Counted from the stretch's first letter, positions 26,265 to 34,324 are shown. The stretch is DNA of 42,449 bases from an uncultured Succinivibrionaceae bacterium (GCA_944393045.1 CALXYT010000016.1:1-42449); one strand, 5' to 3'. Translations and numbers: made by a program. Notes: a model not told the origin generated them from the letters alone.

Positions 26265-27227
26265 TTAAGTAATCTCTTCAGTTAGATAACATTTATTGAT
26301 GTTGTCATAACCATTAACTTTAAGAATAGATGCTATCTTTCTGTCATGACCAACACGTGCAATATGCACTATTACATGCACACAGGATGCAATAAGAGGT
26401 TCAATTGGTTTTGGATAATCTCTATTCATTGATATAAGTAAAGCAATACGTTCAAGTGCTGCTACAGGGTTATTCGCATGAACTGTTGCTGCACCACCTT
26501 CATGCCCTGTATTCCATGCCATTAGTAAATCTAAAGCCTCTGGTCCTCTTACTTCCCCTACAAGAATGCGATCAGGTCGCATACGCAATGTTGTTTTTAA
26601 TAAGTCAGTCATTGAAACATTTGGAGAAGTGTGAAATTGTACGTTATTTTTTGCGGAACATTGAATTTCACCAGTATCTTCAATAATTACCAGTCTTTCT
26701 TTGGGATTATTCTGTACCATTGCTTCAATAACAGCGTTAACAAGAGTAGTTTTACCAGAACCAGTGCCACCAATAATGAGGATATTTCTATGATTTTTTA
26801 CAGCGTTTAAAATGATGTTTTTTTGATTTTCTGACATAACACCATTCTCAACATATTGTGATAGCGTGAAAATTGAAACTGCTTTTTTACGAATGGTAAA
26901 AGTAGGACTTTTAACGCATGGAAAAAGTTGAGCGGCAAAACGGCTTCCATCCAGCGGAAATTCACATTCCAGAACGGGATGTGTTTCATTAGCTATTTTT
27001 GAGTGAAAAGATGCAACTGTTTGAATTAAATCAAGGGATGAGCAAGAGCTCATTTGACATAACTCTTCCATGCCGCTGCCGAGTTTTTCGACCCATACGG
27101 TACAATCAGAGTTGAGCATAAGTTCAACAGTTTTAGGATCTTCTAAAGCATGAAGAATTGTATTGCCTAGAAGAATTTTAATTTTCTCGATAGTTCGAGT
27201 TATTACAAGAGAATCAGTTATTGCCAT
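26265..27227 (-). CDS. trbB: TrbB/VirB11 hexameric ATPase
   Basis: A 320-aa ATPase of the VirB11/PulE family and first gene of the trb operon. The N-terminal domain VELMLNSDCTVWVEKLGSGM matches RP4 TrbB. Walker A IGGTGSGKTTLV is at about 150-161, the Asp box RLVIIEDTGEIQC at about 185, Walker B RPDRILVGEVRG at about 218 and the His box NTGHEGGAATVHAN at about 239. No Shine-Dalgarno is seen before the ATG, which lies directly beside the palindromic promoter, so the mRNA leader is short. Confidence 0.95.
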   Translation of the reverse strand: MAITDSLVITRTIEKIKILLGNTILHALEDPKTVELMLNSDCTVWVEKLGSGMEELCQMSSCSSLDLIQTVASFHSKIANETHPVLECEFPLDGSRFAAQLFPCVKSPTFTIRKKAVSIFTLSQYVENGVMSENQKNIILNAVKNHRNILIIGGTGSGKTTLVNAVIEAMVQNNPKERLVIIEDTGEIQCSAKNNVQFHTSPNVSMTDLLKTTLRMRPDRILVGEVRGPEALDLLMAWNTGHEGGAATVHANNPVAALERIALLISMNRDYPKPIEPLIASCVHVIVHIARVGHDRKIASILKVNGYDNINKCYLTEEIT

Positions 27228-27228
27228 A

Positions 27229-27269
27229 TGTATAATTAAGTATATTATAAATATAATATAAATTATACA
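27229..27269 (-). promoter_or_regulatory. trb operon control region: interleaved dyads
   Basis: Immediately upstream of trbB lie outer arms TGTATAATT / AATTATACA (27229-27237, 27261-27269) and inner arms TATATTATA / TATAATATA (27241-27249, 27252-27260). TATAAT-like -10 sequences are embedded in it. This looks like the operator and promoter of the trb operon, and the HTH regulator at 27607-28317 is the obvious candidate ligand. The exact promoter is uncertain because everything is AT-rich. Confidence 0.6.
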
Positions 27270-27282
27270 CTATTTTTTAATA

Positions 27283-27319
27283 AAATAAAAAAAGAATTAC
27301 AACAAAATGTAATTCTTTT
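27283..27319 (-). terminator. Terminator between the lipoprotein gene and trbB
   Basis: A 12-bp perfect stem, AAAAGAATTACA / TGTAATTCTTTT (27290-27301, 27308-27319), is followed on the minus strand by more T. It insulates trbB from the upstream lipoprotein transcript. Confidence 0.8.
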
Positions 27320-27368
27320 GTGATAATGTAAATAAAATTGTTTAATCAAGAAAGTTATGCGCTTTCAT

Positions 27369-27456
27369 TTCCTCATCAGAATACATTTCGCATTCTCCTT
27401 TTTAAAACGAAACTTTATTTTTAAGTTCCTCATCAGAATACATTTCGCATTCTCCT
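27369..27456 (-). repeat. 57-bp-spaced in-frame duplication across the lipoprotein stop
   Basis: 31 bases are identical at 27426-27456 (inside the gene) and 27369-27399 (after the stop), offset by 57 bases, exactly 19 codons. Both copies encode GECEMYSDEE in the same frame, the second followed by MKAHNFLD and a stop at 27342-27344. Only the TAA at 27402-27404 separates them. Confidence 0.9.
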
Positions 27457-27587
27457 GTGTGTAAATTGTCAAGTATACATTTTGATTTTTTTTCTTTTTG
27501 CTGTGGTTGGAGTAATTCATTCATATTACAAGCTTGTAACCCCAAACCCAAAGCAAGCATTAAAGAAACTAGTAATAATCTTTTCAT
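27402..27587 (-). CDS. Small lipoprotein, candidate entry-exclusion factor
   Basis: A 61-aa lipoprotein: signal peptide MKRLLLVSLMLALGLGLQAC with lipobox LQAC (Cys20), then 41 polar residues with two more cysteines (KCILDNLHTGECEMYS). RP4 TrbK, the entry-exclusion lipoprotein, has the same size class (69 aa) but sits between trbJ and trbL; no such gene is present there. The assignment is therefore by type and neighbourhood only, and I recognise no sequence similarity. AAGGA lies 9 bases before ATG 27587. The C-terminal coding segment is duplicated in frame just beyond the stop. Confidence 0.65.
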   Translation of the reverse strand: MKRLLLVSLMLALGLGLQACNMNELLQPQQKEKKSKCILDNLHTGECEMYSDEELKNKVSF

Positions 27588-27606
27588 CAAGTTTATCCTT
27601 ATAATT

Positions 27607-28317
27607 TTAATCGTAAAACATTTCTATCAGTGATTCTATATTAGTTGGTGCTAATTTGCAAACATTAATATATCCTTTAGGTATATTTTTTATATTAGAA
27701 ATTGGAGTTGAAAATAAAATTGGTGGATAGAATGGAACAGTATTCATAATTTTAGCTAAAGTTTTAAGTGTCGGTATGTGGTGACTATTAGTTATTTTAT
27801 AAAAATGAGGCATAGATATACCACTTAATTCAATACAAGTTGTTAATGTCATATTGTGCTTTTTTAAAATCATTTTTAATCTATCAGCAAATAAATCAAT
27901 ATAGTTATTTACTAATGTATCAATATTAGATTCTTTAACTTTTACTAATTCTGAATTAAGAGAACTAACTTGATTATTATTTTCACAATCCTTAATAAGT
28001 GAAAAGAATTCTTGTATTGAGCAATTTTTAGGAACTAAAATATTTACTCTTGTATAAGAGTGTTCTTTAGTTTCCCATTCAGGTAGTTTGAAAAAGTCAG
28101 ATAATGGTATGTTTAAGCAAATTGCTGCTCTTACAATAAAAGTGAGACTTATTGAACTATCGTCTCGTTTTACAACATAATAGTATACTCTTTTTATTCC
28201 ACTATATTCGCAGAACTTATTTACAGAGCATTTTCTCTTTTTAAGTTCATTGTCAATAAGCTCCATGATGTATGTTTGTAAACGTGAACAAATATCATTT
28301 TCTTCTTTGGTGTTCAT
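27607..28317 (-). CDS. Double-HTH regulator in the TrbA position
   Basis: A 236-aa protein with two XRE/lambda-repressor-like domains: residues 25-68 (KFCEYSGIKRVYYYVVKRDD then IVRAAICLNIPLSDFF) and residues 155-195 (LTTCIELSGISMPHFYKITN then PTLKTLAKIM). The two halves look like an internal duplication with a linker. RP4 places the trb/tra repressor gene trbA immediately upstream of trbB in the same direction, so this is the positional counterpart, although TrbA is half this length and has one HTH. Palindromes lie in its own upstream region (28345-28385), consistent with autoregulation. Its start has only a weak ribosome site. Confidence 0.75.
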   Translation of the reverse strand: MNTKEENDICSRLQTYIMELIDNELKKRKCSVNKFCEYSGIKRVYYYVVKRDDSSISLTFIVRAAICLNIPLSDFFKLPEWETKEHSYTRVNILVPKNCSIQEFFSLIKDCENNNQVSSLNSELVKVKESNIDTLVNNYIDLFADRLKMILKKHNMTLTTCIELSGISMPHFYKITNSHHIPTLKTLAKIMNTVPFYPPILFSTPISNIKNIPKGYINVCKLAPTNIESLIEMFYD

Positions 28318-28344
28318 TTTTTTATTGACTCTTTTTAAGTTTTA

Positions 28345-28385
28345 GGTATAAACTATAGTTACCTTTTGAAGACTTTCTTCCAAAG
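28345..28385 (-). promoter_or_regulatory. Palindromes upstream of the double-HTH regulator
   Basis: Two dyads lie side by side: AACTATAGTT (28351-28360, flanked by GGTA and ACC) and CTTTTGAAGA / TCTTCCAAAG (28363-28385, one mismatch). The first contains a -10-like TATAGT. They are good candidates for operator sites of the regulator itself. This segment also contains the junction to the chromosome. Confidence 0.5.
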
Positions 28386-28434
28386 TAGCGTACATTGGTA
28401 TCTTTTGATGCTATGTGATGTTAAATAAGATTAG

Positions 28435-29091
28435 TTATTTAATAACTTCAACACCAGCTTCTTTACCGATAATTAGGACATCTGCACCACGTTTAGCAAA
28501 AAGACCTACGGTAACAACGCCTGCAATAGCGTTAATTTGTTTTTCTAGTTCTTTTGGATCGGTGATTGCTAAACCATGTACATCAAGGATATGGTTGCCG
28601 TTATCAGTAACACATCCTTCGCGGTATACAGCTTGACCACCAAGTTTATTAAGTTCACGAGCAACATATGCTCTTGCCATAGGGATAACTTCAACAGGAA
28701 GAGGGAACTTTCCTAAAACATCAACTACCTTTGAATCATCAACGATGCATACAAATGATTTAGCAACGGCAGCTACGATCTTTTCACGAGTTAAAGCGGC
28801 ACCACCACCCTTAATCATATCCATTTGATGATTGATTTCATCAGCACCATCTACATATATATCAAAACTTTCCACATCGTTAAGATCTAAAACCTTAATA
28901 CCAAGGGCTTTAAGTCTTTCAGTTGAGGCAACTGAGCTTGATACAGCTCCTTTGATTTTATCTTTAATATCAGCTAATGCATCGATAAAGAAATTAACTG
29001 TTGAACCTGTGCCGACACCTAAAATGCAATTAGGTTGAACGTATTTAATAGCTTCCCTTGCTGCATTTAGTTTCTTAGTATTTTGAGTCAT
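28435..29091 (-). CDS. rpiA: Ribose-5-phosphate isomerase A
   Basis: A 218-aa enzyme (E. coli RpiA is 219) that interconverts ribose-5-phosphate and ribulose-5-phosphate in the pentose phosphate pathway. The phosphate-binding [15 protein letters not shown] is at about 21-35, the catalytic DGADEIN at about 81-87 and [14 protein letters not shown] at about 94-107. Full length and canonical, with clearly more GC than the conjugation genes. It has its own promoter (29133-29160) and shows no strong terminator before the regulator gene downstream. Confidence 0.97.
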   Translation of the reverse strand: MTQNTKKLNAAREAIKYVQPNCILGVGTGSTVNFFIDALADIKDKIKGAVSSSVASTERLKALGIKVLDLNDVESFDIYVDGADEINHQMDMIKGGGAALTREKIVAAVAKSFVCIVDDSKVVDVLGKFPLPVEVIPMARAYVARELNKLGGQAVYREGCVTDNGNHILDVHGLAITDPKELEKQINAIAGVVTVGLFAKRGADVLIIGKEAGVEVIK

Positions 29092-29132
29092 ATATAAAAA
29101 CCTATGGATTTTTCAAAAAAAATTTTGAGGTA

Positions 29133-29160
29133 ATTATAACTTAAGGTGATTTAAAATCAA
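29133..29160 (-). promoter_or_regulatory. rpiA promoter
   Basis: Minus-strand -35 TTGATT and -10 TATAAT are separated by 16 bases and lie about 42 bases before the rpiA start codon. Confidence 0.7.
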
Positions 29161-29192
29161 TGATTTTTTTGAACCAGATCTCGTTTTATTCT

Positions 29193-29229
29193 AAAAAAAT
29201 GGTGCTATACCTACGTAAGGTAATAGCAC
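29193..29229 (-). terminator. Terminator downstream of the small HTH gene
   Basis: A hairpin with arms GTGCTA / TAGCAC and inner ACCT / AGGT is followed on the minus strand by CCATTTTTTTAG. It insulates rpiA from upstream transcription. Confidence 0.75.
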
Positions 29230-29251
29230 TAAATGCATATGCCATAAGTAG

Positions 29252-29283
29252 TAAAAAGAAGTAAACAGGTATCTATTTACTTC
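29252..29283 (-). terminator. Second hairpin after the small HTH gene
   Basis: Perfect 8-bp stem GAAGTAAA / TTTACTTC (29258-29265, 29276-29283), followed on the minus strand by TTTTTAC. It lies 53 bases after the stop codon and works in tandem with the hairpin at 29193-29229. Confidence 0.6.
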
Positions 29284-29336
29284 TTAATATAAAAATCACG
29301 AGAATCGGTTTTAAAAATGTTTTTATTGAAATGCTA

Positions 29337-29585
29337 TTATTTGTCGTCCCAAAGTTTTTTAACTTCTGACATTACATCTTCTAATGTATAGAAGCCTGAT
29401 GATTTAGCTTGATGAATGGAACGCTTTAAATTTTCAGTTAAAATATATGAAGGCGGAAAAACAGCATATTTACCCGCAACAATGTTAGGTTCAAGTAAAC
29501 CCTTGGCACAGCGATATTCCACCCCTTGACGGGTCATACCTAGCACTTTGGCTACTTCTGGTACTAATAAATCTCTATCTATCAT
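29337..29585 (-). CDS. Small HTH protein
   Basis: An 82-aa protein whose first 40 residues form a MerR/AlpA-like winged-helix pattern (LLVPEVAKVLGMTRQGVEYR, then a Gly/Leu wing). The rest has an amphipathic helix and a charged tail (TLEDVMSEVKKLWDDK). It has AAGGA 11 bases before the ATG and is followed by two terminators, so it is a stand-alone gene. It may regulate a neighbouring gene or be a chromosomal relic; function unknown. Confidence 0.7.
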   Translation of the reverse strand: MIDRDLLVPEVAKVLGMTRQGVEYRCAKGLLEPNIVAGKYAVFPPSYILTENLKRSIHQAKSSGFYTLEDVMSEVKKLWDDK

Positions 29586-29599
29586 GGTAATCAGTTCCT

Positions 29600-30908
29600 T
29601 GCGTGAATGTTAAAATACTTAAATGAATTAATAATAAGTTCTTGTTTGTCACATTTAAGTTTCTTGCTTGGCATTATTTAATTATAAGTTATATTTTGTG
29701 CTACAAGATTTGATTGTTTTTTTATAGCTACATGATAAATTTCATGTAGGTATAGAATAAATTATACATTTACTTGCTATATAGTTTTTTGTAAACAAAG
29801 TTAAGTTGTAAAGATAATTTACGATTAAAAATAACATATTTTTATGAAAGAATCATAAAAGAAACAAGTTTCTTAAAAAGCTATGTGATCTTGTTATAAT
29901 TTTGCCTAAATTTTTAACAATAAAATGTGGAAAAACGCACTTTTAGTTCACTTTTTACCCCCAAAAATTTTGTAAAGTTTGTAGATCCTTTTGACCTCAT
30001 AAAATTCCTCCTGATATCCCCAATTTTTAAAATCTTCTGCCATCAGGTTCAGACAGCATTCTTTATGACTTATAAGCAATTAGTGGTATGAGTAAAATCA
30101 CAGCCTTTTTGTAAGGTGCAAGCTTCTTAACTACATCTTTGTCATATCTTCGTTGTTAGTGTATATTTCTCTCATTTTAAAGCAGTGATTAGCTTTTTTA
30201 TCGTATGCTCTACTACATTATTTTGAAGCGTCAATGTTCTTGTGTTCATCATAAAGACTTAGGCATTTTTTGGGGCTACGTATAATTGTTTAATATTATC
30301 GTAATGAATTGTTTAACTTAATCGGCCCATGAAAGAGTAATTGTAGCGACAAGGCCTAAGATTCCTGTGGTTGTTTGTTTAAAAAATTTCATAATGTAAT
30401 TTATTCCTGCAAGTGTTGAATTTTTTATGTTTGTATTATTTGGTAAAACTGAAAAAGTGTAGTTTAACTTTAAGAAGAAGTTAAACATCTTGTTGATATA
30501 AATACCTGTTAAAATATTTATATTTTCATAAGTAAGGTAAATATGTGTTTATATCTTACTGTAAAATGTTATTTATTGGGGGATATTCATATAGTACACT
30601 TGATTTTGTTAAATAGTTTGTGTTTTTAATAAATTATAATTTTGAGTTTTATTAAAATTGTATTAAAAATCTTAGTATCATTAGGAATCTGTTTCTCTAA
30701 AAGAAAGCACAAAATTAACAAGTTAATTTATTAAAAAAGTCTCTTATCTGCGAGCTAGATCATGTTGATGCATACGTAACTCCCTAAAAACTATGTAAAA
30801 GTAAAGCTTACGCACCATTTTTACAAAAGAGTTGTAAAAGTTCTAATAAGTTACGTTAAACTTGTATATAAGTAGTATGGTTAGATAGAAAGAAGAAGGA
30901 AAGCACAA
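29600..30908. other. 1.3-kb gap with decayed sequence, no intact gene
   Basis: No intact gene is visible. A hairpin CTACATG / CATGTAG lies near 29737-29755. On the minus strand between about 30270 and 29950 there are coding-like pieces broken by stops (NNVVEHTIKKLITALK; KLAPYKKAVILLIPLIAYKS), probably a dead transposase or similar gene that I cannot assign. A signal-peptide stub lies at 30318-30392. The last 400 bases are AT-rich and include the zapA promoter region. Confidence 0.5.
30318..30392 (-). pseudogene. Signal-peptide stub of a lost secreted protein
   Basis: ATG at 30392 opens a 24-residue reading frame with a basic start MKFFKQ, a hydrophobic core GILGLVATITL and SWAD, an ideal signal peptidase site, followed directly by TAA. 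Nothing recognisable continues in any frame. It is likely the 5' end of a truncated exported protein, or chance. Confidence 0.35.
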
Positions 30909-31379
30909 TTGGACAACAATAATAACAATAATATTGAGCATTTATGGCAAGAACAACCACAAGAGCAAGGTAATAGTGTAGGGCAGAGTAATATTCATCA
31001 AATGAGCTTTAATAACGATAATTCTGAGCAAGTTAGTGCTACGCAAGAAGTTTTAGGGAAGTCTAATGAAGTTCAAGATACCCCAAATGAAGAAACTGAA
31101 GTTATTAGAATAGAGATCTTCTCCAGGATCTATGTGCTTACTTGCGCAAAAAGAGAGGTTGACTCAATTAAAAGAGCAGCTGGAACTTTAAAATCTAAAT
31201 TGACTCAGCTTTCATTAATTGCTCCATCTTATAATAATGAACAGCTTGCAGTGCTTGCAGCATTAGACTTTTGTCACGATTTAGAAAAGAATAGCTTGAA
31301 ATTGCAGGAAATAGATCATATATTAGAAGTAAGGACAAACGAGATGAAGGATCAAATAGCAGATCTGATATCTAAATAG
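30909..31379 (+). CDS. zapA: Cell division protein ZapA
   Basis: 156 aa. The C-terminal 90 residues are ZapA: a short strand region (VIRIEIFSRIYVLTC), KREVDSIKRAAGTLKSKL, then a long coiled coil containing LAALDFCHDLEKN. ZapA bundles FtsZ filaments at midcell. Residues 1-65 are a Gln/Asn/Ser-rich extension absent from E. coli ZapA (109 aa). The start is TTG with AAGGAAAG 6 bases upstream. The position immediately before 6S RNA and fau is the gammaproteobacterial arrangement. Confidence 0.85.
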   Translation: MDNNNNNNIEHLWQEQPQEQGNSVGQSNIHQMSFNNDNSEQVSATQEVLGKSNEVQDTPNEETEVIRIEIFSRIYVLTCAKREVDSIKRAAGTLKSKLTQLSLIAPSYNNEQLAVLAALDFCHDLEKNSLKLQEIDHILEVRTNEMKDQIADLISK

Positions 31380-31383
31380 TCCA

Positions 31384-31565
31384 AACAGTTAGCCTCAAGT
31401 TGTTGTAATTGGTTATGTCCCTGAGCCGATACAATTAGATTTGGGAGATTTAATCCTGTGTGGTGTGCAGGCCTATTCAGTTAGGAAGCCTAAACCTGGA
31501 ACACTTTTCCCGCCCTTGACTTTTGGGTTCAAGGTTTTCAGATCGATACAGCAGCTTGGGGTCTT
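31384..31565 (+). ncRNA. ssrS: 6S RNA
   Basis: It lies between zapA and fau as in E. coli. The segment TCCCTGAGCCGATA (31418-31431) is identical to E. coli 6S, and GGGTTCAAGG (31525-31534) matches its 3' half. The ends pair over 14 bp: 5' GCCTCAAGTTGTTG with 3' CAGCAGCTTGGGGT, counting G-T pairs. A T tract follows at 31567-31573. 6S RNA binds sigma70 RNA polymerase in stationary phase. End coordinates are estimated from the closing stem. Confidence 0.92.
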
Positions 31566-31618
31566 AATTTTTTTCAAAAAAGTCCAATGCGACTTGCTAC
31601 TATAATAACTAGAATAAT

Positions 31619-32221
31619 ATGCCAACTTCACGTCCCTTATTGCGTCAAAAAATTCGAGATCTACGCAAATCAATAAGCCCAGAACTTCATGCTCATTATT
31701 CAGCTCAGTTAATCGATCGTTTCACTAAGCATGAACGAATTTTAAATGCAAATTGTGTCGCTTTATACATTAGTGTGGACGGTGAAATAGATACTAATGG
31801 TGTTATCGAATGGTGTTTATCACGTGGCAAGAAAGTAGCATTACCTGTTTTACATCCGTTTAGTAAAGGCAATTTACTCTTTTTAAATTACGATCATAAT
31901 ACCGTAATGATAAAGAATAAGTACGGTATTCCAGAACCAGAACTAGATGTTCGTAACGTTATCCCATTACAAAATATCGATATCTTATTTACTCCTATGG
32001 TAGCTTTTGATATAAATGGTAATCGTTTAGGTATGGGGGGGGGTTATTATGATCGCACCTTACAGGAATACCATCATAAGCAGACAGGACCTTATCCTAT
32101 AGGATTAGCTTTAGATATTCAAGAAGTTGATACACTACCAACTGAAATCTGGGATGTACCATTACCGGAAATCATTACTCCAACTCGTGATATCATCTTT
32201 AAAGAGCAAGATTCACAGTAA
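31619..32221 (+). CDS. fau: 5-formyltetrahydrofolate cyclo-ligase
   Basis: A 200-aa enzyme (ygfA/fau) converting 5-formyl-THF to 5,10-methenyl-THF with ATP. RQKIRDLRKSISPELHAHYS opens the protein; the substrate/ATP-binding GMGGGYYDRTL lies at about residues 139-149 and PLPEIITPTRDIIF near the end. Cotranscribed with, or processed from, the 6S RNA upstream, as in related bacteria. Confidence 0.93.
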   Translation: MPTSRPLLRQKIRDLRKSISPELHAHYSAQLIDRFTKHERILNANCVALYISVDGEIDTNGVIEWCLSRGKKVALPVLHPFSKGNLLFLNYDHNTVMIKNKYGIPEPELDVRNVIPLQNIDILFTPMVAFDINGNRLGMGGGYYDRTLQEYHHKQTGPYPIGLALDIQEVDTLPTEIWDVPLPEIITPTRDIIFKEQDSQ

Positions 32222-32645
32222 TAATTTTTGTATGTTATACCTTCATCAAGCCCATTTGCCATATTTGTGTGCTTGCTAATTTGTGCAACCACCAGCTAAA
32301 ACCCCATATATTTCAGGAATTTTTCCATAAATTAAGTTTTTTGTTCCTTGCGAGCTATTCTTTTAGATAAAAAAGGGGATTACTTGTGGAAAGTTCTTGC
32401 TTTTAGGTAAGGTTAAGGTTAAAGTTAGCGCATGTAACTTTCATAGTTACATTACTTTCTATTTCATCAGGTTTATTTCTCTTTTTTATTAAGTTTTTAC
32501 CTGATGCGCTTTTATTTGTTTCTTGTTATCTTTTTTCATTGGTAACACCACATTTTTATAGCATAAAGTTATACAAAAATTTTTATTTAAGTTGTCGTGA
32601 GACAATCTGGTTTAAGCCGTGAGGCAGTCATCGCATGAGGAATGT
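32222..32645. other. Intergenic region before rluB
   Basis: About 420 bases without a gene. It contains a TGTAACT / AGTTACA hairpin near 32425-32445 and a long-range CATCAGGT / ACCTGATG pair near 32465-32510 that could form a leader structure for rluB. No recognised riboswitch or tRNA. Confidence 0.5.
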
Positions 32646-33998
32646 ATGAGCGAAAAATTACATAAGATTCTAGCATCTTTAGGTTTAGGTTCTCGCCGTG
32701 ATATGGAAGAATGTATCAAATCAGGCAGAGTAAGTGTTGATGGTAAGGTTGCTGCTTTAGGTGATAGAGTAGGTGATCATGAGGTTATTCGTTTTGATGG
32801 TCGTATTATTAGAAATGCTCAAACTGAAAAACCAATATGTCGTGTGTTAATGTACAACAAGCCAGAAGGTCAGATGTGTACAGCTAGTGATCCGCAAGGC
32901 AGGCCTACAGTATTTGATCGTTTACCAAAAATTGCTAAAGGCAGATGGTTATATATTGGTAGATTAGACGTTAATACTTCAGGTTTATTATTATTTACTA
33001 CTGATGGGGAATTAGCTAATGCTTTAATGCACCCAAGTCATGAGGTAGAAAGAGTATATGCTGTTCGTGTTTTTGGGGAGGTTGCGAAAGAGCATATCAA
33101 GCAGCTTGAAACTAATGTGCAATTAGAAGATGGACCTGCTCATTTTGAGAAAGTAATCTATATCGGTGGAGAAGGTATGAACCAGTGGTATCAGGTTGTT
33201 TTACGTGAGGGCAGAAAACGCGAAGTCAGAAGATTGTGGGAACAGTTAGGGTTTAAGGTGAGCCGTTTAAAGAGAATTAAATACGGTACTGTAGAACTTG
33301 GTAAGTTACCACAAGGCGGTTATGAAGAACTTTCTTTAGCAGAGGTAAATAAGCTTAGACAATTGGCAGGATTAAAACCTGAAAAGAAATCAGTGCTTAA
33401 AGAAGATGCTAAGTCTTTAACTAGCCGTGAAGAGTTTGTGAAGAATCGTCAAATTCGTAATACTGCTCGTAAGTATGCTCAGCAGGGTAATACTGATGCT
33501 CGTTTTGCTAATAAACGCCGTGATAGGCAAAATGAGAGCAGGAATAAGGGGTTCTCTAGCATGTACGTTAAAGAACTAGATTTATCAAACTTCTCTAGTA
33601 TGTATGCTGATATTCCGGGTGCTCAAAGAGCAAGAACTTCATCAAAAGGTAATTTTACAGCTAATGGCTCAAGAATCTCTTTTAGAACTAGAAGTGAAAG
33701 TGATAATACTCGTGGCAGAAATGAAAGATTCGCAAATGATAGATTCACTAAGAGTCGCTTTAATGAAGAAGATAAATCTTCATCATATTCATCAAAGCGT
33801 GCTGGTAGAACTTTTGGGAAAAATTATGGCGCAAATGACGAGTTTTCTTTAACTGAAAAAAATAATCGCCATAGCTTTAACCGTTCTCACTTAAGAGATG
33901 ATGCAAGATCTAATGGTAGATTTGGCGCAAAAGCTAGTACAAGAGGTAATGGTAGATTTAACTCCAAAGGTCGCAGTGGCTTCTTTAACGCTCAATAA
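32646..33998 (+). CDS. rluB: 23S rRNA pseudouridine-2605 synthase RluB
   Basis: 450 aa. The N-terminal S4 RNA-binding domain (residues 4-50; LHKILASLGLGSRRDMEECI) precedes the RsuA/RluB catalytic domain with GRLDVNTSGLLLFT and catalytic Asp108. The enzyme modifies U2605 of 23S rRNA. The last 170 residues are a low-complexity Arg/Asn/Ser/Phe-rich tail (GRNERFANDRFTKSRF; GRFNSKGRSGFF), as RluB proteins of many gammaproteobacteria have. I start at ATG 32646 because GAGGA is 6 bases upstream; the GTG at 32619 lacks a ribosome site. Confidence 0.93.
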   Translation: MSEKLHKILASLGLGSRRDMEECIKSGRVSVDGKVAALGDRVGDHEVIRFDGRIIRNAQTEKPICRVLMYNKPEGQMCTASDPQGRPTVFDRLPKIAKGRWLYIGRLDVNTSGLLLFTTDGELANALMHPSHEVERVYAVRVFGEVAKEHIKQLETNVQLEDGPAHFEKVIYIGGEGMNQWYQVVLREGRKREVRRLWEQLGFKVSRLKRIKYGTVELGKLPQGGYEELSLAEVNKLRQLAGLKPEKKSVLKEDAKSLTSREEFVKNRQIRNTARKYAQQGNTDARFANKRRDRQNESRNKGFSSMYVKELDLSNFSSMYADIPGAQRARTSSKGNFTANGSRISFRTRSESDNTRGRNERFANDRFTKSRFNEEDKSSSYSSKRAGRTFGKNYGANDEFSLTEKNNRHSFNRSHLRDDARSNGRFGAKASTRGNGRFNSKGRSGFFNAQ

Positions 33999-34058
33999 CT
34001 ACCGTTAAGAAAAAAGTCTATCTAAGTAAGTAGATACTTAGAAATTTATATTCTTAAT

Positions 34059-34095
34059 ATATCACCCTAAAGAATTAGGGTGATATCAAAAGTTT
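34059..34095 (+). terminator. rluB terminator
   Basis: A perfect 12-bp stem, ATATCACCCTAA / TTAGGGTGATAT (34059-34070, 34075-34086), is followed by CAAAAGTTTTT. Confidence 0.75.
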
Positions 34096-34295
34096 TTAGA
34101 AAACATATTTTTTAACTTCTCATAATCGTTAAGCCCCAATCTGCAATCTACAATCCAAAAGTCCCAGCGCCTAAAAATTTAGCTATAACATTTTTACTTT
34201 TTAGCTAATTTTTTAAACCTGAAAAAGCAGTAAAAGAAGCAGTAAAAAAGTACTAAAAGGAGTTTATGATTTCTTGAAAGAGTATAAGTTTTGTC

Positions 34296-34324
34296 TTGAG
34301 AAAAATAATAGTAAATTGTATAAT
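34296..34324 (+). promoter_or_regulatory. Promoter of the TerC-family gene
   Basis: -35 TTGAGA and -10 TATAAT with a 17-base spacer, about 78 bases upstream of the start codon. The 230 bases between the rluB terminator and this promoter show no gene; there is a short direct repeat AAGCAGTAAAA near 34227-34247. Confidence 0.75.

Noticed and set aside
15866-27227. VirB-type secretion system for protein effectors
   Set aside because: The gene order is Trb, and oriT, relaxase, TraG, TraF and primase are all present, so DNA transfer is the natural reading. No effector candidates are seen.
29951-29985. A MOBQ-type nick site (AAAAGTGCG on the minus strand) in the decayed gap
   Set aside because: Only about nine bases resemble it, with no inverted repeat or mobilisation gene beside it.
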